A DNA stretch of 64,000 nt from Amanita rubescens (lineage: Eukaryota > Basidiomycota > Agaricomycetes > Agaricales > Amanitaceae). Location of the stretch: assembly GCA_015039365.1 (NCBI GenBank), contig WION01000007.1:806001-870000 (forward strand). Direction: 5' to 3'. Both the position numbers and the translations under genes were made by a program. This document shows, in pieces, positions 1-10,344 of this stretch. The notes under the pieces were generated by a model that saw only the letters and a list, made by a program, of their open reading frames with translations, had not been told where the DNA came from and made no database searches. How positions within the stretch are numbered: the first letter of the stretch is position 1; every line of letters starts with the position of its first letter.

Positions 1-574
1 GGACATGGTGCAACTGGCCAGGTACTTCGTGGCACACTAGAGGTCGAGGCGTCGGAATGTGTATCGTTGGATGTTGCTGTCAAACTTGCGTTAGCTAGTG
101 AACAGCGCAAAGCCCTGAGGGACGAGTACAAGATTTATCATCAGCTGAGGTCAAAAGGAGTTATGGCCGGAATCACGACACCTCTGGGTTTGTTTGAGGA
201 TGTGGAAGGTGGGGCATGTATACTTGTCATGCCGTATGTAGGCGCTCCGCTCGCTGCAACGCCTGAGCTTGTCTTGCCCATTTCATATCGGTGCATTGCT
301 ATTTTGTATTGTTCTTATTCACATTTTCTGACAAGTTTGGGACAGGGAAGCAGTTCTTGCAACTTTGGCGGAAATACATGATGCCGACATACTCCACGGC
401 GATCTTAGTTTGGACAACATACTTGTGTCTGATTCGGGTCTGACAATCATAGACTTTAGTCATTCGCGGGTGTGCCCTGATCAAGACGCAAAATATAGCG
501 AATGTTCAAAGCTTTCGTCTCTCCTCGACCGACGTGAAACTCGCTATAGGCGCTTCTCGGCGAAAGGGATATAG
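1..574 (+). CDS. Protein kinase-like protein, 5'-truncated by window edge
   Basis: The frame is open from base 1 and starts in a glycine-rich loop (GHGATGQVLRG), followed by the VAVK strand with the likely ATP-binding lysine. An intron at 291-345 (55 nt, GT..AG, phase 2) joins PISYR to EAVLATLAEIH. The second exon carries the catalytic loop HGDLSLDNILV, with Asp and Asn in place but HGD instead of HRD, then IIDFSHS where DFG would be. The product then ends in a short Arg-rich tail at 574, so most of the C-lobe is missing. Known: small kinase-like proteins with HGD loops are very common in Agaricomycetes. Inference: an atypical or decayed kinase of that kind; the DFS variant may reduce metal binding. 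The start lies outside the window. Confidence 0.8.
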
Positions 575-1641
575 ACTCGAAACTTCTTCAAAGATGGCAT
601 TATTCAGGGCTCAACTACACAGGCGCCGGCAATGAACTTACACTATACTAGTCACTACGTAATGCGAGGGATGCATATTTGGAGATCAACCCTAAGAGTA
701 ACTCTTGCCGGAACAAATCCCTGTAAATACCCGCGAGACCCGAACGTCCTGGCGATACTTACGCCATGCATTAGCCACCCATGAGGATTCGGTTCACGCA
801 TTATCATGCATTACCACGCATGATCACGATTCACGGCATTTTGTCCATTTTCGCAGAGCAAAATCGGCGAACAACATATATTTAATATCATGACACGACG
901 ATATTGTATGTATAAATATCTTGAAAAAAGAAGGTTGCTACATGACCTGCATGAGGCTGTTGAACAAATGCCGTGCCCACGAAGAGTACACATGGACTAT
1001 GCGCAGCTCAGCATGTTCCTATCCGGAGAAAAAAAAAGAACAAGCAAGGTTAAAAGTATGGACGATCCGAGTCACGCTGTATGGATTTTTCATGTAGGTG
1101 CCGAGCCTGGGCGCTCCGGCAGCCCCTCGAACTTTCCACACGTTGCCGCGATAGAGCACATTTGCTGTAGAACTAGATAATGAACTGGGTTCGATATGGC
1201 AACAACAGGGGTATGTTAAAAAATCCTTTTCGGGTCTTTTTCTTTCTTTTCGGTGTACGATAGTTCAGCGCGTTGAACGGACGCATAATTAGTCCTCGTT
1301 TCGAAGAAATAAGTGACGTTGACACATTGTTTTTGTGGGTTACAATGCTCGTGTTATACTGCGGTGCCTATTGAGTCTGCCGAATAGAGAAAAATGGTCC
1401 AATTGGTAGGTGAGTCACTAAAAATACCCGTGGATTGGTTGGGTGGAATTACCGAGAGAGGGAAAAGATTATAAACCAATCACACAAACGTAACTATGGA
1501 CCCACAAGCCTACACACCTTCTAAATTAGGCAAGAAATGAGGGGCAGACTTGCTAAAGATGGAAATAAAATTAATGACACCAATCAATCGACAGGGTGGC
1601 CGAAGAAGTGACGGCAGGGTCCGGGGGGAATGCTAGTGGGG
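575..1641. other. Intergenic, no gene recognised
   Basis: Only short, unconvincing open frames are present (the longest, 890-1180, resembles no family I know). The stretch ends in the core promoter of the clp1-like gene. Confidence 0.5.
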
Positions 1642-1649
1642 TATATAAT
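1642..1649 (+). promoter_or_regulatory. TATA box of clp1-like gene
   Basis: TATATAAT lies 44 bases before the ATG at 1693, in the sense orientation. Its position fits a core promoter with a very short leader. Confidence 0.5.
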
Positions 1650-1692
1650 ACTCTGCGCCCGCTCGTCATGCCCGCCAAACATCTTCCGCACC

Positions 1693-2660
1693 ATGGTCGC
1701 TCGATTTGTAAACAACTCCCGCCCCTCTTCTCACTCTCGCCGCTCTTCCTCCTCTTCGTGCGCTCCGGTTAAGCGTATCCTCGGAAAACAAAACAGAATG
1801 GCTGTACTACACCAACTCAGGACCCCTCTTTCCAACAAGGCTGCTATCGTCAATCGGAGTTTCGCTACACCACCCGCCGATATGCGAACTCCGCCTACGG
1901 CCACCACAACGACGACCCCCTTGACAAACACCCGTGTTCGTCTGCCTCGAACTCTACCCCGCCCTGCCCTTCGAGAAATTGACATGTCCATTGTCGAGGA
2001 AGCTTTTCCTCACTTTGCTGGCGTGCCAGCGCAATACATTCGTGATAAGTTGGCAGTCGTGGCCCCGCAGTAAGTGACCATATCTCCAAACTCCGCGTCT
2101 ATCGAAGACTGATCGACCTTCCTAGTATGCTCGCAGCGCTCCGGTCCGTGCAAGTTTGCCTTCCTGGCCCCGGCCTCCCTTCCGAGCTTGACGTCGAGCT
2201 CAACCCTGCTTCGGGGGAAGCACAAGCTAACCCGCCTACCCACATGATCGCCGTTTACTCGTCCTCCGCCGCAGCAGGGAAAACAAAAGTAACACTCTTT
2301 CCAGCTCACCAACTGGTTTTCAGCATCCACTGCGCAAACCTACCTGCCCTACCCTCACCTTCAAAACTTCCCATATCAGAAAGGTCGCGCCGGATACCGG
2401 TTGTCCCGTTCCGCCTTCCGGTACCGGCAGCGTTCCCTTTACTCTATTCGTATCTCTACACAAAACGCGCCGACGTGCTACTTGCTTCGTTAACCCCGGA
2501 ACACGAGCAAGATATGGCGTCTCTAACGCGTCTGGCTGCCCTCATTCAGGGCCTATGGCAAAATACGTGTGTTCTGGGCGTCGTTGACCCGGTGTTGTAT
2601 AACACATTGGATGATGCATGGTGTCGCATTATGTCCTTACTGGAGAAAGCACAGTCATAA
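1693..2660 (+). CDS. Clp1-like protein
   Basis: Two exons, 1693-2069 and 2126-2660, are separated by a 56-nt intron (GTAAGT..TAG, phase 2), giving about 303 residues. The N-terminal 90 residues are Ser/Arg/Thr-rich and low in complexity. The conserved core follows: EEAFPHFAGVPAQYIRDKL, then THMIAVYSSSAAAGKTKVTLFPAHQLVF, HCANLPALP, PVVPFRLPVPAAFPLLYSYLYTKR and a C-terminal LWQNTCVLGVVD segment. I recognise this order from basidiomycete Clp1-like proteins, named after Coprinopsis Clp1, which acts in clamp-cell formation after mating; Ustilago has a homologue too. Start choice: the first ATG after the TATA box; an upstream ATG at 1630 lies in the promoter. The molecular activity of the family is not known to me. 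Confidence 0.8.
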
Positions 2661-2835
2661 TATTTTTCATTCCATCCTACTCGCATTGATAGATGTAAGC
2701 ATATAGACAATAGTGTACTATAACCATAGGATCATAAACATTTAAGTATTATTATAATATTTATTTTGTGCATAGGAAAAACCTGTTTGAAACTGTTTGC
2801 CACGGAGTAGAAAAATCGTGACTGTTAGCTCTTCC

Positions 2836-4304
2836 ATGCTCGCGCGTGCTCGGCACCATGTCCTGCGAAGGCCTCTGGTGTCGTCCTTGCATTCGGAAAC
2901 GATAAACCGGCCGCCACCCAAATTAAGCGGTAAGTACATATTGCCTTACCGTGACTTTCTACCGACCGATGCAGAACGCAAGGTTAAACTCCCAAAAAAA
3001 CCTCCGGTCCCGACTGGTCCCAATGTCTACGTTACGAACAAGGAATATCTTAAATACATAAGACCTCTATTCTGGTACCGTTGGACCATCAAATTCTTTG
3101 CTCGCGATTTATTCCTAAAGGACGGAGAACTCTATGCTGGCGCGTTCAACTGCCCTTACCTCAAACGTGACATGCACTTCTTTGGGGTTGAAAACGCGAA
3201 ACTGTTCCTGGGAAGGTTAACTAGAATTTGCAGAGCGGCAGGGGTGAGTAGGACTCGTCGTCGTGTTGTGTGTGTGATGCGGATTGTTGACGATTTGGGC
3301 GGTTTTTCAGAAAGAGCCTTTTTTGTCCATCCGCAAGGTGACTTATGGTCCTGAATACGATGCGTATCGGATCACAGTCCTTTCGTGCACGCCGAAATGT
3401 CATGATGCGCCTAGTCTTTTGGATGCGGATGCAACGCGCATTGGACCTGGAATATCCATCTATGATGCGCGATTTGCTGTTGTGTTGGAAAAGGCATTTT
3501 TTAGGTTCCTTTGGACAAAACGCGCGTTTGACTCGCCGTGGAGGCACTTGGTAATCCCGAAAAACGTGGCCAACATAAAGGCGAAGCAGAGGGAGGAGGA
3601 CCTTGCGCTGTCCAGGAAGGAGCTCGTTCGACATTCATTCGTTCAGACGCCTACACTAGAGGATGTTATTCCACAGCCTGTGCCTGAGCCACTTCCGTGT
3701 GTTTCCAACGAGCCATGCACAGACGTTGACTTTGGAGAGACGATTGAGTCGTTATTCTCGCGTGGGTGGTACGTTGTATACAACAACGTAACCGTTAACG
3801 TCAATGGAGAGTTCCAAGTGCAGAAACAGCCCGTTCTCAACGGGTTTTTCAGGTTCACCTCATTTCCTGCGACCATGCAGTTCTCCCGCGACGTATTAGA
3901 ATTGGCAGACGCTGAAAAGGTGAGTTTGTTAATTGTTGTGAGTGGCGGTTGTGATGACATGGTCTTAGATTGCCGTGTCGCTCTGGTCGGACGCGCAGAC
4001 GGTCACTGTGCAAGGTGTGTCTGAAGTGAACGGGAATATGGTGATGACACGGGATGCACGGTTTGCGACGCTGGTTGAGCAGCTGTTTGTGGACCAGTAT
4101 TCTCGACACGCGCGTCGGAGTCAGGTGCGGGCGATGAAGTTTCTTGCGCAGCCGCGGACTGTAGAGGAACTCCTTACACACCCCGGAGCGCGATCACACA
4201 GGACATACATGTGGGACAAATGGGAGAAGATTGTACATAAACGGCAGCTGGTTGAAAACCGGGAGCGGGAGGTGGCGAGGAGTGTGACAGTCACGGCTGA
4301 GTAG
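2836..4304 (+). CDS. Two-repeat protein with pterin-carbinolamine dehydratase-like fold, probably mitochondrial
   Basis: Exons 2836-3243, 3311-3919 and 3969-4304 (introns of 67 and 49 nt, both phase 0) encode about 450 residues. The N-terminus (MLARARHHVLRRPLVSSLHS) is basic and lacks acidic residues until position 19, like a mitochondrial presequence. Two segments resemble one another and the PCD/DCoH pattern: LKRDMHFFGVENAKLFLGRL through GPGISIYDARFAVVLEKAF, and NGFFRFTSFPATMQFSRDVLELADAEK through MVMTRDARFATLVEQLF. The His-His-Pro catalytic signature of true dehydratases is not visible in either, so enzyme activity is doubtful. Inference: a duplicated, degenerate PCD-like fold. It could also be an unrelated mitochondrial protein; the assignment is tentative. 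Confidence 0.5.
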
Positions 4305-4395
4305 AGGATGAATTGTTTTCCAGAATTTTGACTACGTAAATAAAACTCTCATCTGTTTCTTGCCCGCGAGTCGTCCTTCTTTTCTGTCGCTCGTT

Positions 4396-5582
4396 ATGTT
4401 CCATCTTTCTTATGATTTCCGCTGGGCTTTTCTTTTCCTCATCCTAGTCGCGGTTATTACAACACGCTACTTCTCACATCCTGCTGCGCTCGACTTTATC
4501 GTACACGGCCCCTCACAGTGGTCAAATACTGCCGGTTACCATCAGCCCCATGTCCTCCACAGGGATGTTCGTTGGACCACCGCTGCTACGTCTATTGTTT
4601 CAACCGTTACCAGAACCGCGTCAAGCACGGGTGGTCTCGCGACAGGTTCCGGGACAACCACCCTGCCTCCAACGGCAACGTCCGCTCTCCCTGTATCTGC
4701 CCAGGCAGTTCCGACCGTCCCGCCTTCTCCCCCGGTTATACCCTCTCCATTCCCTCAGCCCTTCTCCGCCGGCATCCCGACCGATGGCATGACCGTCTCA
4801 TGCGTCAACTTTTTCAGCAATATGACCAACTCTCTGTCGTTCTGGGCATGTCGACCCTTTTCTCTACTCATGCAAAGCTCGGACGATTTCGTGAACGTTA
4901 GTTGTTATCTTATTTTCTCTCGCGGTAGCTAAGCTGATAGTTGTGATCTAGGCACAGACTAACTTGACCCTGCTAAATGAATTGGTGTGGGGAACTTGTA
5001 ATCCGACGCCTGGAGAAGGACAGTGTATAGATAATTTAGGATGGTTCGCGGACCAGTTGCAGCTATCGTGTCCAAGGGAGTTGCAGTCAGATACGCCGAT
5101 CGCGGCAGATACGCTGACCGGTGCGTTGGGGCGCTCGTCTGCTTGGGAGACACATAAGCTGATTGTCTTTTTTTTCAGCTCTGCAGGCCTACGGTCTCAT
5201 GTATAACACCGCATGCATTGTCGACCCTTCGACCAACGCATACTGCTATATCGAAGCGGCCCATAATTCAAATCCGGCCGATTTGTATCTCTACCAGCTG
5301 CCTATCGACATCGCATTTCCCAACAGCGCTACTCCGACGTGCTCGTCATGTTCGAAGGATATTTTGAACATGTATCTGGCTGCACTCAATAATTCGACAC
5401 AGGCGGCTGGTTTACACGCTTTGGCTTCGACATATAATTCCGGTGCAAGAGCGGCTGACACGCAGTGCGGTTCGACGTTTGCGACGGTGAGCAGTAGTGA
5501 TGCTGTGCCATCGTGGTCCCTCTCCTGGATACACGCGTTGCCGTTCATCTCTCTCGTGCCGATACGACTGCTGCTACTATGA
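4396..5582 (+). CDS. Secreted or cell-surface DUF7729-type protein
   Basis: Exons 4396-4896, 4952-5120 and 5179-5582 (introns 55 and 58 nt) give about 357 residues. Residues 12-30 form a hydrophobic signal or anchor segment (AFLFLILVAVITTRYF). A Ser/Thr/Pro-rich stalk of about 100 residues follows, then a Cys-rich domain with the DUF7729 pattern: PQPFSAGI, SCVNFF, WACRPFSLLMQSSDDF, QAYGLMYNTACIVD, YCYIEAAHNSNPADLYLYQLP, SCSKDILNMYLAAL and QCGSTFA. A hydrophobic C-terminal stretch ending in PIRLLLL resembles a GPI-anchor signal. Known: fungal DUF7729 proteins are predicted secreted or GPI-anchored proteins of unknown function. The ATG at 4396 is the first in frame. Confidence 0.78.
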
Positions 5583-7065
5583 CCAACAACAACTATGCTT
5601 GTTCAATGCTGATCTATTACGCCATCTACTAGCCTTGTTACTTTCACGCTTAAATTTATGGGATGGTTGGTTTATTCTCGCCTTTTTATGCGCGCATCAC
5701 TTCAATTCAAATCATTGACATTTCTCTCACACTGCTGGACATGAGCGCAAAAAAGGGTATTTGTGGGTTTATATGGGGCTACACTTGGGTGATTTGTTTC
5801 TTTTTTGTTGTATGTACGATGATTTTTCTTTCTTCTCGGTGCCCTCCCTATATTTTATTTAGCTAAAAGAATCGTAGACACGTACCTAATGGATTACAGC
5901 CTCCGTGGGCGAATTTGATCTGTGGCGTTTGTTTCTGATCAAGGAACGACCCCCGTCGGTCGGCAAAGCAACAGAGCCGCAGACCGCGTGGTTGCGTTGT
6001 ACTCCGACGCCACGTACGGGTACCAAGCTGTACCAAGTCATTTGCAGATGACTGTACAAACCTCGCTTCAATTATGATGACGACTAACTATCCACGTCGA
6101 AGTTCCTAGAAATAAAATACATGGTATGTCAGTGCTCTGAGCTGTTCCGAATAAGACCTCTCAATCAATAGGTACGTAAGGGACGGCGCCACGATGCTAT
6201 TTCATCTAGCATGGTACTATTCCTTTGGAGTACTACGTGCGGTGGGCCTGTGTGACTCGCCTATCAAGCGGTTAGGTACATCCTGTCGCGGATCGGGAAC
6301 TTGTAAGCAACGAATACCACGCTACGACTGTTCTGACATTCGTGAGCTTACAGACTACTCGCCTCTCAATTACTTAACTGTCAACTATCGTTCTGACAAA
6401 CCGACAAATAGCAGCACGTTTGGTAACGACTTGGTTACCGGTTCAAGATTCAATCCCATACGGAATTATGGTGCTCTTAGTGGAACTGATGCCAAACGAC
6501 GCTAGGACCTTCAAGGATTCAATCACAACTGAGTACACACGTCGTTGATAACGGAGATTGGACCGGTCGCAAGACAACGTTTGATTGAATCACTTCATTC
6601 CACCCATTCCTGATGCGATTGATATTGACTGTTGTTGTTGTTAGATTAGATATCGAAATGCTAGACCCAAGCCGGAGTTGATGCCTTTTTTGCGCCCGTT
6701 CCGGTTACTTACCTGTGATAATCGGAGTCATTGGGATATTAATATCTTTGATGAAGAACGTCACTGGAATGCGGTCTAGGTCCCACGTGGGTCAATGATA
6801 AAGCAAATACATGCGGATGCGGTATGGCACTCGTAGTAGGAATTCCCACATGTAGACGCCTAGCTGCGGGCATTCCACCCCCTTGAGTTTAACCCACCAC
6901 CTACTAACTTCACACTCTGTCCGCCAAGTCCCACACGTCGTCCTTCGCCTCGCGCATCCAAGTTTATCTCGCCAGCTGTCCCGTCTCATATTATCTTACC
7001 CTTATATCCCGAGCTCTACCACTATTCCGCTCAAGTCAGATCTGTGTAGGCGATTCAAGTTAGCG
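5583..7065. other. Intergenic, no gene recognised
   Basis: Low-quality short ORFs only. I see no RNA gene, repeat or transposon ends. CpG frequency looks normal here, unlike the region that follows. Confidence 0.45.
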
Positions 7066-10000
7066 ATGGTGCGGACCACCGGTGCATCTGCTTCGAGTGA
7101 GTCAAATACACATCCATCCACTGCCAGAATTTGATCTGCACATAATAGAAGTAGATGCAGAGCACATTGCGATGCTCAGAGAGCGACGGAAATGCAGCCA
7201 TTTTCGTATTCTCATTATTGGAGAAGCCGGTTCAGGCAAGACAACACTTCTTGAGAAGGCCTGTGGCGTAGCAGAAGGCATAAAGCCCATCATATATGAT
7301 CAGTGTGGTAAGTGAGCCGGAGTTATGTACAATTGCATGCTCAACAATTTTAGGTAAAAAACTGGGACCTTCTGAAATCCCTCAAACTGAGGTGAGCCAC
7401 AGCCCACAAATATATAGTTTGACTTCTATTGATACACAACAAAATTGTAGAGTGGCAAACATGGTTTTGAGTATCAGATCACATATCCTGGAAGCAACTT
7501 CATTTTCCATGTCTCTTGGGGTTTTGAAGCTGGTAAAAGTGATGAGATGGAGGATGTCTGGAAATTCATTGAGAAGCAAGCTGCAACTGGGTTGAAAAAT
7601 CAACTACATGCAATTTGGTATCTTTTGATTGGTTTGTTGCATGAATGGATGGTGATCATTCTCATAGGTACTGCATACCCATGGACAGTCCTCGGCCTCT
7701 TTCATCTTCAGAACTTCAGTTCTTTAGTAAAGGGACAGGGAAAGGTAAATGTCCCTATTCATCTACTTATAACTTAACACTGATTCATAAAATTATCAAA
7801 TGCCAAACTATAATATGCCAACTTTTAAAATACTTTCACAGTTCCATTGGTGGCCATATTCACCAAATTTGATGCTCAAGTAATTCAGGAATATGTGAAA
7901 TTAACTGATATAGAAAATGATAAAGATAGGTGGACCAAAGCCAAGGTCAATGCTGAAAACATTTTTCAGGAAGTCTATGTGCCTAAAGTCAGGAGTACTC
8001 TGCATCCTCCAAAAGAATGGCTACATTTGGAAGGTAGAGATGATGAATATCACCAGTTAAAAAATACATCTCATTTGGCAGATTTGGATGTATATGAGAA
8101 CAATGGTCTTGATTTGACTGAGAAGACTGCTGCTACAATTGATGATGTTCAATTGCATCAACTGTTTGTTTCAACACAAATGAACAATCTTCATCTTTGT
8201 GTTCGATCTGCACTTGAGTAAGAGTAATGCTACAAATACTAATTTCAAGCTTTAACAGTCTCCAGGCATGTCCTACTAATTCAAAGTGAACCCTCAATGG
8301 ACAGAGTCATGTCCACAGTCTTCAGCATGTTTCCACATTACTGGGTACATTTCCAGATCCTCAATGTTGACACAGATAAATCTGATACATGTGAAAGGTT
8401 GACAGAAGAGTAGGTTATCTTCATGCAATGAACAATGTACTTTAAAAAATGTGCAGCGTGGTGTGAGTGTTTGTGTTATTCTATGATGAAATGCCTAATT
8501 AAATAACATGGATGGTGAGTAGAATGTATGTAGATCACCATTATTTTTGCATAAAGGACTTATGATCCAACATCTTAAACAGCATGATGAAACAATTGTG
8601 AGTAGCTCATATCCTTTCTGTGCCAGCTCTGATGCCATAGATGACAGGAAGTAAGAGGCTTGAATATTCAAGGGTTTCAGTGAACTCTAACCTCATTACA
8701 AAATAGGAGGTGGGGATACTCCACTGTTACTGCCAATCTCAGAACATTTCATACCATGACAAGCAGAGAGTGAGTAAAACTGATTCTTTATTATCAGGCA
8801 GAATACTAATTCTTGGGTTATTAACAGGATGTGAGCAACACTAGACCTTTACCACATCATACTTACTAAATTGCTAACAGAGAGTGGGTGATTGTCTACT
8901 TTTCTGCCTGGAAGATAGCATCACTGGCATTCTTGTATGATTAGCAATTTGTGGGTGATCACTGGAGTTTCTGTCAGCTTCCATCTTACATACCTTGCCA
9001 TGGTGGGCAGCATGTTAGTGCCACCATGTTTCTTCAGATGATAGGCTTATTATCTCATTTCATCTTATGACCAGCAGAGAGTGAGTGAAAAGTGCACTTT
9101 GTACAAAGAGCCCTTTCATGCCAAAACAAACAGAAGGTAAATCTTTTTCTTTCTCATCAATAGTCTTTGCCAATTTTCACCCTATGGATATCAGTTTGTG
9201 AGGTGACATTACCCTGCATTCCTTCAAGTAGTTTACATGACATCATGGCCCACAACTGACAGTTTGTATGTGACACAACTTTCTCATCCCATTATATTTT
9301 ATTCACATGGTCAGCAGAAAGCAAGTGATGTCACATATACAGTCCTTGTCTCATGTTGTCTTATGATTTACTTTAGAGAGTAAGTGGCCCTTCTGGCCCT
9401 CTTCATATTTTATGCCATGGCATGCAGGAAGTGAGCATACTTTTTATGCAATGAGGCCTGAACTCATACCATCATCAATAGAGGGTGAGTGTACTGCATT
9501 TGTTCCTGATTGACAGTCCTTCTACACCTCTACCCAGAAAGTGAGTAGTGGTGTAGTTTTTATCTTCTAAGGCAGTCACACTATGCCATTCATGCTCATG
9601 GCTAACAGAGAGCAAGTGGCAATACACTTTAGTTGATATAGTTCATCATTCTTATCTCACAAATAACAGGAAGTGAGAGATCTACTCTTTTCTATTCTGC
9701 AAGGTATTCCTGAGCTCAAGTCACAACTAACAGCTTGTGAGTGATTTACAGCCAGACAGGTATCATAACATCACATTCTATATAACAGGAGGTATGAGTT
9801 GTTACACTACTTTCAGTAGGCTACAAATCTCATCCAGCAACTACAGAGAGTAAGTGACATTGCAATTCTGCCAGACAGTGTGTAATTTCATCTTATGGTA
9901 ATCAGAGAGTGAGTGGCATTACACACTCTTGCCTGCCGGGTATCTGATCTTATCCTACAACCAACAGAAAGTGAGTGATGCTACACTTTTTCAAACATAG

Positions 10001-10344
10001 CATCTTGAAATAAATTCAACAGCAAGTGAGTTCAAGGTTTATTTATTGCATATGATTTATTTTAAAATATATACATAGATTGTACATAATTCTCACACAG
10101 TTGTCAACTTGTTCCTGATAAAACTTTACAGGTAAGAAATGGCAGTACACTATGTGACATACTGATCTCCATCATATCAGCTTGTATGTTTACTGCTGTG
10201 TTGAACTTCAAGTTCAAATCCCCCTCTTCTTCAGTTTGCTCTTTTCACTTTGTTTGGAGGCCAATCAGCCAGGCCTTCAGTGAAGTTTTCAGTAACTGTA
10301 AGAATTATCATTACTTCCATGACAGACATGTAATATTTCTGTGA
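7066..10344 (+). CDS. P-loop G-domain (GTPase-like) protein with microexon-split 3' part
   Basis: The core is well supported: exons 7128-7307, 7354-7391, 7451-7617, 7668-7744, 7842-8217 and 8266-8409, all with GT..AG introns and consistent phases. The P-loop GEAGSGKTT is at 7220-7246. The segment FIFHVSWGFEAG stands where relatives have HDSRGFEAG, so the G3 aspartate is replaced by Val. IWYCIPMDSPRPLS and AIFTKFDA (G4, 7862-7873) match Agaricomycete G-domain proteins. The TAA at 8219 lies inside a GTAAGA donor; splicing 8218-8265 out continues with a segment containing FSMFPHYW. Beyond 8409 the frame can continue only through tiny exons (6 nt at 8457, 15 nt at 8583, then the array) to an exon at 10101 that stays open to a TGA at 10342-10344. 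The first exon, 7066-7096, is weak because its intron would be 31 nt; ATG 7172 is an alternative start. Confidence 0.6.

Noticed and set aside
890..1180. Open frame of 96 codons before clp1
   Set aside because: No ATG context, family or intron support; composition looks random.
1731..2330. Minus-strand frames over the clp1-like gene
   Set aside because: Antisense shadows without family features; the plus strand codes for a recognisable protein.
6194..6505. Open frame of 103 codons
   Set aside because: No recognisable motif and no splice or promoter support.
8648..10025. Reading the 8.6-10.0 kb tract as a plain minisatellite or CRISPR-like array
   Set aside because: The conserved word always has acceptor + 3 (or 6) nt + donor form, donor variants are spliceable ones, and spacing varies. 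A plain repeat would not favour these features. It remains the null hypothesis until transcripts are checked.
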